Assembly: GCA_021773795.1 (NCBI GenBank)
Contig: JAJFJT010000012.1
Span: 211,650-275,649 of the forward strand
DNA: 64,000 nt
Direction of reading: 5' to 3'
From: Gammaproteobacteria bacterium
GTDB taxonomy: Bacteria > Pseudomonadota > Gammaproteobacteria > HK1
This document shows, in pieces, positions 7,503-15,891 of this stretch. The notes below the pieces were generated by a model, which saw only the letters and a list, made by a program, of their open reading frames with translations, did not search any database and was not told where the DNA came from. Positions within the stretch are counted from its first letter, which is position 1; every line of letters begins with the position of its first letter. A program made the position numbers and the translations under genes.

Positions 7503-8795
7503 ATGAATAAACTGGACGATTTTCGCCTCGAGTTGGGTGGGCGGGCCTATGTGCCGATCATGATTGGTGGCATGGGGGTGGATATCTCTTCGGAGGCTCT
7601 GGCCGTGGAGGCGGCACGCTTGGGTGGTATTGGACATATTTCTGACGCCATGGCGCCCACGGTGGTAGACCGGATACAGAAGACACGTTTTTCCAAAACC
7701 AAGCTGCAGAAGTATCAGGACAACATCTACAACTCGGACAAGAGCAATATCCATTTTGATCTGGGTGAGTTGGCGGAGGCGACCCGGCTGCATGTGACGT
7801 CTGCCATGGAGGCAAAGCGTGGCGAGGGGGCGATTTTCCTCAATGCCATGGAAAAACTCACCATGAATAATCCCGGCGGCACACTTAAAACGCGTTTGGT
7901 GGGCGCCATGAATGCCGGCATCGACGGAATTACCCTGAGTGCCGGCCTGCATCTCGGCACCTTCTCGCTGATTGAGGATCATCCGCGCTTTCGCGATGTG
8001 TTGCTCGGCACCATCGTCTCCTCGGTGCGTGCGCTGCGGTTGTTTCTGATGAAATCCCGCCGTACCCGACGCCTGCCCGACTACGTTGTGGTGGAGGGGC
8101 CGTTGGCCGGTGGTCATCTTGGCTTCGGCATGGACTGGAAGGACTATGAGCTGCATAACATCGTCACCGAGGTGCTGGCTTTCCTGAAGAAGGAAGGGCT
8201 GGATATCCCGGTGATTCCCGCCGGTGGCGTGTTCACTGGCTCCGATGCAGTGAGTTTCATGGAGGTCGGTTGCGGCGGCGTGCAGGTGGCGACACGCTTT
8301 ACCATCACCGAAGAGTGCGGTTTGCCGCCGAAGGTTAAACAGGCCTATTTCAGCGCCCGGGAAGAGGACGTCATCGTCAACCAGATCTCTCCCACTGGTT
8401 ATCCCATGCGCATGTTGAAGCAGAGCCCGGCCATCGGCGCCGATACCCGGCCCAATTGCGAGGCCTTTGGCTATCTGCTGGACCGTGAGGGGCACTGCTC
8501 CTACATCGAGGCCTATAACGAGGCGGTGGAAGCGGCGAACAAGGCTGGTAAAAAGAAGTTCAAGGTTATGGACAAGACCTGCCTGTGCTCGGGCTTCAAG
8601 CGTTTCCGGGTGTGGACCTGCGGCCACTATGTCTATCGCCTGAAGGACACCACCACGCAGTTGGCCAATGGCAGCTACCGCTTGCTGAGCGCGGAGCATG
8701 TGTTCAAGGACTATCAGTTCAGCAGCGAGCACGAACTGAGTCAGCCTACTGATGAGGATAATGCCAAGCCATCCCCGAACCGGGCGCGCGCCTGA
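7503..8795 (+). CDS. Nitronate monooxygenase / NPD-family FMN protein
   Basis: 430-aa TIM-barrel flavoprotein of the 2-nitropropane dioxygenase/nitronate monooxygenase superfamily, which includes FabK-type enoyl reductases. Visible signatures are the N-terminal PIMIGGMGVDIS, the GPLAGGHLGFG phosphate-binding loop, IPAGGVFTGSDAVSFMEVGCGGVQVATRF near the middle and a Cys-rich segment (CLCSGFKRFRVWTCGHY) near residue 360 that is not typical of short nitronate monooxygenases. ATG at 7503 preferred over the adjacent upstream TTG. It follows the NapF-like gene by 82 bases on the same strand, so the two may be co-transcribed. Substrate unassigned; the Cys-rich tail might bind a metal or cluster, which is inference. 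Confidence 0.75.
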   Translation: MNKLDDFRLELGGRAYVPIMIGGMGVDISSEALAVEAARLGGIGHISDAMAPTVVDRIQKTRFSKTKLQKYQDNIYNSDKSNIHFDLGELAEATRLHVTSAMEAKRGEGAIFLNAMEKLTMNNPGGTLKTRLVGAMNAGIDGITLSAGLHLGTFSLIEDHPRFRDVLLGTIVSSVRALRLFLMKSRRTRRLPDYVVVEGPLAGGHLGFGMDWKDYELHNIVTEVLAFLKKEGLDIPVIPAGGVFTGSDAVSFMEVGCGGVQVATRFTITEECGLPPKVKQAYFSAREEDVIVNQISPTGYPMRMLKQSPAIGADTRPNCEAFGYLLDREGHCSYIEAYNEAVEAANKAGKKKFKVMDKTCLCSGFKRFRVWTCGHYVYRLKDTTTQLANGSYRLLSAEHVFKDYQFSSEHELSQPTDEDNAKPSPNRARA

Positions 8796-8950
8796 CAAAG
8801 CCTGCCTTATAGCCCGCCACCAGCCTGCGCGCGCCGCTGGCTGGTGGCGGATTGATGTAATAAGGCCCCCGTTTCACCTGATTCCCGCCCTAAACATTGT
8901 CGTTTTCTGGCCGCTAAGGTCTGTATGAAAGCGCTTCGGGACGCGAAGTC

Positions 8951-11900
8951 ATGAGCAACAGAACCCACCCCTGCACAATCGCCGAATGTGCGGACACAGC
9001 CGTACTCGTGGTGGCGCCGGATTGCGGCGTGCGCGACGCGCTGGCGATGATGAAAGAGGGGGCCACGGGTGCGCTGGCGATTTGCCTGAATAACAAGCCG
9101 CTCGGGGTTCTTACCGCTCATGATGTCCCGGCCATCGCCCTCGAACTTTTGGAAAACCGCGCCCTCACCGTTGCGGAGGTTATGCCGCGGCCCTTGTTAA
9201 CGGTTCCCGGCGAGATGCCCTGTCGTATTGCCCGGCGCTGGATGCGGGAGCGTGAGGTTCGTGCGCTGATGGTGGTGGATGACAGTGGTGAGCATGCGGG
9301 GGTTGTCACAGAGCGTGAGCTTCTGGCCCATCTGTGTGACGCCAAAGCGCGCCCGGATCAGTCCTGCTCCACGTTGGATCAGATCTTTCAGGTACTCCCG
9401 GATACGTATTTCCGTATGGATCGGGAAGGTGTGATTCTCGATTACCGCGCCCGCAATAATGCCGACCTGTACATTTCGCCGGAGCAGTTCCTGGGCCGGC
9501 GCATGCAGGATGTATTGCCACCGGAAGCAGGCACACGGTTCAGCGAGAAACTCGCACTCCCTCAAGGCTCCCCAGAATTGGCGAGCTTTGAGTATGCTTT
9601 GCCGCTGGCAGATGGCCTGTGCTATTTCGAGGCCCGCGTTGCGGCATTGCCCGATGGCAGCGGTGAATGGATGGCCATCGTGCGGGATATCAGCGAGCGC
9701 AACCAGCTTGACGCTGCCTTGCGTGCCAGCGAGTCGCGCCTGAAAGAGGCGCAGGCTTTGGTTCACATCGGTAGTTGGGAGCTGGATCTGATCAATGACG
9801 TCTTATGGTGGTCCGATGAGGCCTACCGTATTTTCGACATCGACCCGGATAAGTTTGGCGCCTCCTACCCTGCCTTTCTCAAGATCATTCATCCGGACGA
9901 CAGGGACGCCGTTGACCGGGCCTATACCAAGTCGGTGGAGCAGCATACGGAATACGAAATTACCCATCGCCTGCTGTGTGACGATGGCCAAATTAAGTAC
10001 CTTCACGAGCAATGTCATACCTTCTACGATGATAACGGCAAGCCGCTGCGCTCTATCGGCACCACGCAGGACATTAGCGAGCAGGAAAGTTCGCGGCGGG
10101 CTCTGGAAGCCAGTGAGCAGCGCTACCGTGGCATCTTCGAGCAGGCGGCAGTGGGGGTCGCGGAAATTGAAACTGCAACCGGCCGATTCCTACGCGTTAA
10201 CCAGCGCTATAGCGACATTGTTGGCTACGCCCAGGAAGAATTGGTTGGTTCAACCTTTATGGCGATTACCCATCCGGATGATTTGCAGCCCGATCTGGAT
10301 CACATGGGGCAGCTTAAAGCAGGCACTATCCACGAATTCAGCATGGAAAGGCGTTACCTCTGCAAGGACGGCAGCACCGTCTGGGTGGAGTTGTCAGTCT
10401 CCCGCATCGGAGGGCGGAACGAAGCCCTGAACACGCATATCGCCGTGGTGGAGGATATTACCGCGCGCAAGCATCTAGAGGCCTTGCAGGTCGGGGAGCG
10501 GGGTATTCTGGAGCTCATTTCTCGCGGCACGGCCTCGCTGGTAGAGATATTCAACGCAATTATCCTGTTTTCCGAAGGCCAGCACCCACGCCTCCGTGGC
10601 GCTATTTTTCAGTGTGAAGGCGCCTACCTGAGGCTTGTCGCGGGCCCCACGCTTTCTGATGCCTACACCAATATGGTTGACGGCCTGGTGGAGATTGGTT
10701 CCGCTGCCGGATCATGCGGCACGGCGGTTCATCGTCGTGAACGCGTGATCGTTACGGATATCGGTAAGGATCCGCTCTGGGCTGCATACCGGACGTTGGG
10801 CGAGCAATTTGAATTTCAGGCCTGCTGGGCCGAGCCGATCATCGATTCCCGTGGCAAGGTGCGTGGTGTCTTCTCTCTTTACCACCCCGAGCAGCGTGTC
10901 CCGGCACCGGATGAAATCGCGCTCATTGAGACCATGGCCTGGCTTGCCGGTATTGCCATGGAGCGCGAGCAGACGGGGCGGAACCTGCGGCTCGCGGCAG
11001 CGGTGTTCGAGAGTACCGCCGAGGGGGTGGTCATTACCGATATCGACGGCTGTATTGTGGAGGTTAACCGGGCCTTCACGGAAATTACCGGCTACGGCCG
11101 GGATGAGGTGCTCGGGAAGAATCCGCGGCTGTGGAAGTCCGGGCGCCACGATGAAAGCTTCTATCGCGATATGTACCGCGCCCTGAAGGATACCGGGCGT
11201 TGGCAGGGAGAGATCTGGAACCGGCGCAAGGATGGAGAGGTGTTCCCCGAATGGGCCGTCATTAGTTGTGTCCTTAATGAACAGCAGCAGCCGACCCATT
11301 ATGTGGCGGTGTTCTCGGACATCAGCTCTATTAAGAAAACCGAGGCGGAGCTCGTACACCTTGCCCACTATGACGCGCTCACCCGGTTACCCAATCGGTT
11401 GCTGTTCAATGCGCGCTTGGAGCATGGGCTGAAGCATGCCGAGCGCTATAAACAGAGTCTGGCCGTTATCTTTCTCGACCTGGATCGATTCAAGAACATA
11501 AACGATAGCCTGGGTCATCCGCTGGGGGACGATCTGCTGCGCCAGGTCGCCGATCTGCTTCAGGGTGCCGTGCGTCAGGAAGATACCGTGGCGCGCATCA
11601 GTGGTGATGAATTCGTGTTGCTGATGGAGCATATCGACGGGCCCCATAATGCCGCGGTGCTGGCGAAGAAACTGATGCTTGCGCTGGAGGAGTCCTTCGT
11701 GCTTGGGCCGCAATCGGTACGCATCACCGCGAGCATGGGTATCAGCATCTTCCCCCGTGATGGTAAGGATGTCGCTGCGCTGATGCGTAATGCCGACGCC
11801 GCGATGTATCGCGCCAAGGGTAAGGGGCGCAATACCTATCAGTTTTATACCGAAAAACTTACCAGCAACGCCTTTGAACAGGTCGCCATGGAAAATGACC

Positions 11901-12640
11901 TGTGGATAGCCATGGAGCAGGATGAATTCTATCTGCTTTACCAGCCCCAGATGGATTTGGGCAACGGTCGTATTATCGGCGTTGAGGCGCTCATTCGCTG
12001 GAACCATCCAACCCTGGGAATCGTATCGCCCGCGTGGTTCATTCCCGTGGCTGAGGAATGCGGGCTCATTCATAGCATAGGGGAGTGGGTATTGAATACC
12101 GCGTGTGCCCAAGGCCGTCAGTGGCTCGAGCAGGGCCTGGATTTCGGGCGTATTGCAGTCAATGTGTCGGGCCAACAGCTACGACGCGGGGGATTGGTGG
12201 GTGTGGTAAAGATAGCGCTGGAGCGCTCGGGCTTGGCGGCAGAGAGACTGGAACTGGAGGTGACCGAGAATTTCATCATGCAGGGTGCTGAGCAGGCGGT
12301 GGCCGAACTTTCTGCACTGCGGAAGCTCGGCGTCACGCTGGCCATTGATGACTTCGGCACCGGCTATTCCTCGCTCAGTTACCTCAAGAAGTTGCCTATC
12401 CACAAGCTCAAGATCGACCAGTCTTTTGTACGGGATATCCCGCAAGATACCAATGACATGGCAATTTCAAATGCCGTGATCGCCCTTGGCAAGAACCTGT
12501 CGCTAACGGTCATTGCGGAAGGTGTGGAGACCGAGGAACAGGCAGAATTTTTCAGGCAGGCAGATTGTAATGAGGTGCAGGGTTACCTCTACAGTCGCCC
12601 GGTAAGTGCCGCAGAAGTGGAAAAGCTGCTAACCAAATAG
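8951..12640 (+). CDS. CBS-PAS-PAS-PAS-GAF-PAS-GGDEF-EAL c-di-GMP protein
   Basis: 1229-aa cytoplasmic signalling protein. By eye: a CBS pair at ~1-130 (DALAMMKEGATGALAI, VTERELLAHL), PAS domains at ~140-250, ~263-380 and ~386-505, a GAF at ~509-665, a fourth PAS at ~677-795, GGDEF at ~804-960 and EAL at ~970-1225. The cyclase motif reads SGDEF (near residue 883) instead of GGDEF, so cyclase activity is uncertain. The phosphodiesterase side looks intact (EALIRW, DDFGTGYSS, QGYLYSRP). No membrane segments. It probably senses small ligands or redox state and degrades or makes c-di-GMP. ATG at 8951; the preceding 155-base gap suggests its own promoter. Confidence 0.9.
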   Translation: MSNRTHPCTIAECADTAVLVVAPDCGVRDALAMMKEGATGALAICLNNKPLGVLTAHDVPAIALELLENRALTVAEVMPRPLLTVPGEMPCRIARRWMREREVRALMVVDDSGEHAGVVTERELLAHLCDAKARPDQSCSTLDQIFQVLPDTYFRMDREGVILDYRARNNADLYISPEQFLGRRMQDVLPPEAGTRFSEKLALPQGSPELASFEYALPLADGLCYFEARVAALPDGSGEWMAIVRDISERNQLDAALRASESRLKEAQALVHIGSWELDLINDVLWWSDEAYRIFDIDPDKFGASYPAFLKIIHPDDRDAVDRAYTKSVEQHTEYEITHRLLCDDGQIKYLHEQCHTFYDDNGKPLRSIGTTQDISEQESSRRALEASEQRYRGIFEQAAVGVAEIETATGRFLRVNQRYSDIVGYAQEELVGSTFMAITHPDDLQPDLDHMGQLKAGTIHEFSMERRYLCKDGSTVWVELSVSRIGGRNEALNTHIAVVEDITARKHLEALQVGERGILELISRGTASLVEIFNAIILFSEGQHPRLRGAIFQCEGAYLRLVAGPTLSDAYTNMVDGLVEIGSAAGSCGTAVHRRERVIVTDIGKDPLWAAYRTLGEQFEFQACWAEPIIDSRGKVRGVFSLYHPEQRVPAPDEIALIETMAWLAGIAMEREQTGRNLRLAAAVFESTAEGVVITDIDGCIVEVNRAFTEITGYGRDEVLGKNPRLWKSGRHDESFYRDMYRALKDTGRWQGEIWNRRKDGEVFPEWAVISCVLNEQQQPTHYVAVFSDISSIKKTEAELVHLAHYDALTRLPNRLLFNARLEHGLKHAERYKQSLAVIFLDLDRFKNINDSLGHPLGDDLLRQVADLLQGAVRQEDTVARISGDEFVLLMEHIDGPHNAAVLAKKLMLALEESFVLGPQSVRITASMGISIFPRDGKDVAALMRNADAAMYRAKGKGRNTYQFYTEKLTSNAFEQVAMENDLWIAMEQDEFYLLYQPQMDLGNGRIIGVEALIRWNHPTLGIVSPAWFIPVAEECGLIHSIGEWVLNTACAQGRQWLEQGLDFGRIAVNVSGQQLRRGGLVGVVKIALERSGLAAERLELEVTENFIMQGAEQAVAELSALRKLGVTLAIDDFGTGYSSLSYLKKLPIHKLKIDQSFVRDIPQDTNDMAISNAVIALGKNLSLTVIAEGVETEEQAEFFRQADCNEVQGYLYSRPVSAAEVEKLLTK

Positions 12641-12795
12641 CAGCTTGCTTGCCGTTCCCCCAAGCCCTGCTGCAACAAATTATTATCAGTTTGAGCCGCG
12701 ATATTTTGTGCTCAGGGTGGTCATGGCATTTTCCTCAACTATGCTTGTAAACAGAGCATCGTGATGCGGCGTTGTGCACGTCGAAGGAGTTTGCA

Positions 12796-12984
12796 ATGAA
12801 TGCACTGACTGCGGTTGTTCTACTCGCCCTGGTGGCCACGGTAGTGGCACTGGGTACTGGCATTATTTCCATGGCTCGTGGTGGCGAATTCGACCACCAG
12901 CACAGCGAGCAGTTCATGATTTCCCGGGTGGTTTTTCAGGGGGTGGCGCTGGTCGCGCTGCTGTTGGCCCTGTATCTGCTCTGA
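12796..12984 (+). CDS. Small HIG1-type twin-transmembrane protein
   Basis: 62-aa membrane peptide. ATG at 12796 is set by a good AAGGAG site seven bases upstream (the frame opens at 12772). Two hydrophobic segments (LTAVVLLALVATVVALGTG and a C-terminal GVALVALLLALYLL) flank a polar loop, MARGGEFDHQHSEQFM. The pattern, including QG before the second helix, resembles bacterial HIG1-domain proteins often found beside terminal oxidase or respiratory genes. The next genes on the other strand are two cytochromes, which fits a respiratory role, but the precise function is unknown. Confidence 0.7.
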   Translation: MNALTAVVLLALVATVVALGTGIISMARGGEFDHQHSEQFMISRVVFQGVALVALLLALYLL

Positions 12985-13019
12985 GTCTGGAAACTGCCCG
13001 CTAAAAAACCGGGAATGAC

Positions 13020-13607
13020 TTAGTCATCCTCGTCTTCCGCCTCGTATCCCTTGGGCAGCGAGTGGGCGATGCCTTTGTGACAATCGATACAGGTCTTGCC
13101 TTCACGCATGGCCACCGGGTGTTTCTTTCGTGGGCGGCGTTGCTGACGCTCGAAATCCATAGCCTCGAAGGAGTGGCAATTGCGGCATTCGTGCGAGTCG
13201 TTAGCCTTCATGGTTCGCCACACATTTTCCGCCAGCTCCAGCCGCTTGGCCTCGAATTTCTCCTTGGTATCGATGGTGCCTAAAGCCCAGTGGAAGAGCT
13301 CGTTAGTGGCCTTGATCTTGCGCACCAGTTTGGGGGTCCATTCCTTCGGTACATGGCAGTCCGAGCACACCACCCGCACCCCTGTACGGTTTTTAAAATG
13401 GATGGTCTCCTGGTACTCGCGGTACACCCAACGCTCCATCTCGTGGCATGAGGTGCAGAATTCCAGGGTGTTGGTGTAGGCCATGTAAGTGTTGAAACCA
13501 CCCCAGAAGATGATGCCGGCAGCAGCGCCGGCGAGGAAAATGCCCCCCAGGGTGTAACGTCGGGTTGGGCGCCAAAACCAACACCAGCTACGTCGCAGAA
13601 AATGCAT
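13020..13607 (-). CDS. NapC/NirT-family tetrahaem cytochrome c
   Basis: 195-aa membrane-anchored quinol dehydrogenase. One N-terminal helix (residues ~18-38) anchors a periplasmic domain with four haem motifs: CTSCH (51-55), CSDCH (81-85), CRNCH (141-145) and CIDCH (173-177). This is the NapC/NirT/TorC-N layout, taking electrons from quinol to a periplasmic partner. The upstream gene in the same direction encodes a dihaem cytochrome, a likely acceptor. No terminal reductase is adjacent, so the final acceptor is unknown. The tail is highly acidic (EAEDEDD). Probably controlled from the FNR-type box upstream of the dihaem gene. Confidence 0.88.
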   Translation of the reverse strand: MHFLRRSWCWFWRPTRRYTLGGIFLAGAAAGIIFWGGFNTYMAYTNTLEFCTSCHEMERWVYREYQETIHFKNRTGVRVVCSDCHVPKEWTPKLVRKIKATNELFHWALGTIDTKEKFEAKRLELAENVWRTMKANDSHECRNCHSFEAMDFERQQRRPRKKHPVAMREGKTCIDCHKGIAHSLPKGYEAEDEDD

Positions 13608-13636
13608 GTGTGCTTCCCTGATGAAGAGGATGAATG

Positions 13637-13668
13637 AAAGAAGGCCCCGGTTAGGGGGCCTTCAGGTA
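13637..13668 (-). terminator. GC-rich stem-loop between dihaem and tetrahaem cytochrome genes
   Basis: AAGGCCCC / GGGGCCTT inverted pair about 15 bases beyond the dihaem stop and ~30 before the tetrahaem start, with a short pyrimidine tail on the minus strand. It could partly terminate or stabilise the upstream message. Confidence 0.4.
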
Positions 13669-13681
13669 CAAGCGTTGCGGA

Positions 13682-14416
13682 TTACTTCTTTTTCGGCAGT
13701 GTTGCGAGGTGGGCTAGAATATCTATCGTGATCTGCCGATCCAGTGCACGTAGCGAGGGCATTTGCTCATCGGGCTGACCGTTGAGGATCTTGTGCATAA
13801 CCTCCCAGGGATTGCTCATCTGTTTGCCCAGGGTCTTTTTCATGTCCTTGGGTTGATCGCCGTTCTTGCCGTGGCACTGGGCGCAGAGGGTATTGAAATA
13901 GACCTCTCCCTTGACGGCATTGCCTTTGGAACTTTTGCTTGCCCGGTCGATGTACTGGTCCATATTTTCCTGACCGCGGCTGACAAAGTTCGCCAGATCG
14001 GTGAAGTCGGCCGCATCCATTTTGCCGGCATAGTCGTGGGTCTGGTCCTGCAGTACGTTAATGATGGCGTTGGTATCCGCACCGGCCATGCCGTTGATGC
14101 CCTTGATGCCGGTATTATGCTTGCCGGAGGCGTAGGCGCCATCGACACCGCGATAATCCCAGCCGTGGCACTCTTTGCAGCGCCAGTTGGATTTAGCTTT
14201 CTTGGCGTATTTTTTGTCCGCCGGATAGGCAGGGTGCGATGCTTTGGGGGCATCGGTATCAATGACTGCGTACCACTTGTCATAGAGCTGGCCACCGCGG
14301 GCGATGGATGACTCCAGTTCTGCCGCTGACAACGGCGCAATCATGAAGCTGAGTGCGACGGCCAGCAGTACGCCCATGCCCGTGATAGTGAAACGATGGT
14401 TGGTCCCTGTTTTCAT
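13682..14416 (-). CDS. Periplasmic dihaem cytochrome c
   Basis: 244-aa secreted cytochrome. The ATG at 14416 follows an AGGGGAG site and gives a signal peptide (MGVLLAVALSFMIAPLSA, cleavage near AAEL); the longer frame from 14500 lacks a site and is rejected. Two c-haem motifs, CKECH (80-84) and CAQCH (~175), sit in two tandem class I-like halves; the second includes a Met-containing MSNPWEVMHKIL segment and a YxxLPSLR-like MPSLRALD, possible axial-Met regions. It lies upstream of a NapC-type quinol dehydrogenase in one transcription unit and is probably its electron acceptor. A perfect FNR-type box lies 71 bases upstream of its start. Confidence 0.82.
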   Translation of the reverse strand: MKTGTNHRFTITGMGVLLAVALSFMIAPLSAAELESSIARGGQLYDKWYAVIDTDAPKASHPAYPADKKYAKKAKSNWRCKECHGWDYRGVDGAYASGKHNTGIKGINGMAGADTNAIINVLQDQTHDYAGKMDAADFTDLANFVSRGQENMDQYIDRASKSSKGNAVKGEVYFNTLCAQCHGKNGDQPKDMKKTLGKQMSNPWEVMHKILNGQPDEQMPSLRALDRQITIDILAHLATLPKKK

Positions 14417-14486
14417 GATGTGCTCCCCTGAAGAATGGTTTTCCAATGAACTGAGTGCTTTATAGCCCTTGGTGGATGCGCCCGCT

Positions 14487-14500
14487 TTGATCTGGATCAA
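14487..14500. promoter_or_regulatory. FNR/ANR-type box upstream of cytochrome genes and usp
   Basis: TTGATCTGGATCAA is a perfect match to the FNR/ANR consensus TTGAT-N4-ATCAA. Its centre is 77.5 bases upstream of the dihaem cytochrome ATG (minus strand) and about 172 upstream of the universal stress gene (plus strand). It would give low-oxygen control of one or both divergent genes. Confidence 0.8.
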
Positions 14501-14665
14501 GAAACACGCAACTCGCCTCTTAAAAAGGCGCTGTTTTCTTTGCTCTTCGAGTGTGGGCTAATCCTAGGGCACGGGAGGTCCTTTCTCAAGAACATAGATC
14601 CATCTACCACGGGTCAAATCCAGCGGCTATGCTTGGGACAGGGGAAGCATCACTGGAGAAGAGAA

Positions 14666-15493
14666 ATGACTGTTCGAGACATATTGGTACATGTGGACAA
14701 CTGCCGTGCCTGCCGCGCCCGCCTGGATGTCGCGCTTGACCTTGCGATTGCCCACGGCGCAAGCCTCACCGGGTTATACGTTATTCCCAATATCGAGATT
14801 CCCATCTATATCGAAGGGGGTGTTCCCCCCGGTCTGGTGGAGGAGCAGCGGAATGCGATGGACGTCCAGCGTGCCGAGGCGGAAGCGCTTTTTCAGGAAC
14901 TGGTGCAACGTGGAAAGTTGAAGACAAATTATGTTGCTCTGGAGGGAGGGCTGGCATCTTGCCTTAATCGCTTCGCCCGCCACGCCGATTTGGTGGTGGT
15001 CGGGCAGGCGGATGACGAGGATCCTCGCTGTGTCAGTGGTGGCCTCGCTGACAATCTGGTATTGGAGTCTGGTCGCCCGGTATTGGTGGTGCCGGCGAGT
15101 GGTTTCTCCGGGCCCGTGGGAGAGCGCGTGCTGATTGCCTGGAACGGTAGCCGTGAATCGGTGCGCGCAGTGGCTGATGCCTTGCCATTCATGGCCCAGG
15201 CCGAGCGGGTAGAGGTGGTCGTGGTGGTCCCGGATAGTGACGATGAGGATGACAGTTCCCAGGCCCAGATCGCCCATCATCTACGCCGTCACGATATAAC
15301 CGTAGAGACCACCGTGTTGGTGGGGAAAGATTCCCAGGCGGGCGAACTGCTGCTTGGGCATGCAGTGGATATGGGAGCCGACCTGCTGGTATTGGGTGGT
15401 TACGGCCATTCCCGTTTGCGTGAGCTGGTGTTGGGCGGGATTACCAAGCATATGCTGCAGAATATGACTGCCCCCTTGCTCATGTCCCACTGA
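14666..15493 (+). CDS. Tandem universal stress protein (UspA family)
   Basis: 275-aa cytoplasmic protein with two UspA-like halves (DILVHVDNC at the start; VLIAWNGSRESVRAVADALPF at the start of the second). The second half ends with the nucleotide-loop-like GGYGHSRLRELVLGG and ITKHML; the usual Ser/Thr after the final loop Gly is Gly here. ATG at 14666 follows GGAGAAGAG; the frame from 14540 has no site. It is divergent from the FNR-linked cytochrome genes, and Usp genes are common FNR/ANR targets. The TGA stop lies inside the left inverted end of a dispersed repeat (15490-15613), so that insertion may have set the C-terminus. Confidence 0.85.
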   Translation: MTVRDILVHVDNCRACRARLDVALDLAIAHGASLTGLYVIPNIEIPIYIEGGVPPGLVEEQRNAMDVQRAEAEALFQELVQRGKLKTNYVALEGGLASCLNRFARHADLVVVGQADDEDPRCVSGGLADNLVLESGRPVLVVPASGFSGPVGERVLIAWNGSRESVRAVADALPFMAQAERVEVVVVVPDSDDEDDSSQAQIAHHLRRHDITVETTVLVGKDSQAGELLLGHAVDMGADLLVLGGYGHSRLRELVLGGITKHMLQNMTAPLLMSH

Positions 15494-15613
15494 AGGGGCT
15501 TCATGCGATGCAATACGGCGTTAAAAATCAGCTCAAAATGCTCACTTACTCTATGTAAGCTCCGCTTTTTCGCCAATTTTTGCCTTGTCTTGCACCACCT
15601 GAAACCCCTTCAG
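15490..15613. repeat. Dispersed inverted repeat, family C, copy 1
   Basis: CTGAAGGGG (15490-15498) and CCCCTTCAG (15605-15613) bound a core whose complement reads GCAAGACAAGGCAAAAATTGG, cut short here; the same core with GCGAGAAAGCGGAGCTTAC recurs at 34567-34687. It overlaps the usp stop codon. No coding capacity. Confidence 0.75.
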
Positions 15614-15710
15614 TCATCTAACGGGGGCATGGATGCCAAGGAGCGGTTTTGTACAGGGATGTATTTATGCCGCGATGGCATGGATGCCAAGGAGCGGTGC
15701 TTCATCTCCA

Positions 15711-15845
15711 CCGTCATTACCCGTGGACACGGGTAATCCAGGGAGCAAAGGCAATGCATTCGGTATCTTTCGGATCAGCAACTTCTCTGCCGCACCTCCG
15801 TTCCCCTGGATGCCGAGTCTGTGTTTCACTCCGCCCGGCATGACG
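15711..15845. repeat. Dispersed inverted repeat, family B (CCGTCAT ends), copy 1
   Basis: Starts CCGTCATTAC and ends CCCGGCATGACG; the same ends occur at 52273-52375 and 58631-58862. It contains a perfect 10-bp hairpin, ATTACCCGTG / CACGGGTAAT. The gap 15494-15891 is otherwise filled with repeat fragments (a doubled GCATGGATGCCAAGGAGCGG at ~15628 and ~15679) and holds no credible gene. Confidence 0.7.
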
Positions 15846-15891
15846 AGCGACAGTAGGGAACTGGCGTGACGAGGGGGGGAAGGGAGCCGGG

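Noticed and set aside
7455..8798. 447-aa minus-strand frame opposite the nitronate monooxygenase-like gene
   Set aside because: It mirrors the plus gene almost end to end; composition is that of a shadow frame (His/Gln/Gly-rich) and the plus frame has conserved motifs.
15503..15869. Short plus-strand frames between usp and the phosphotransferase fusion
   Set aside because: The region is made of repeat families B, C and D fragments; the frames follow the repeats, not codon usage.
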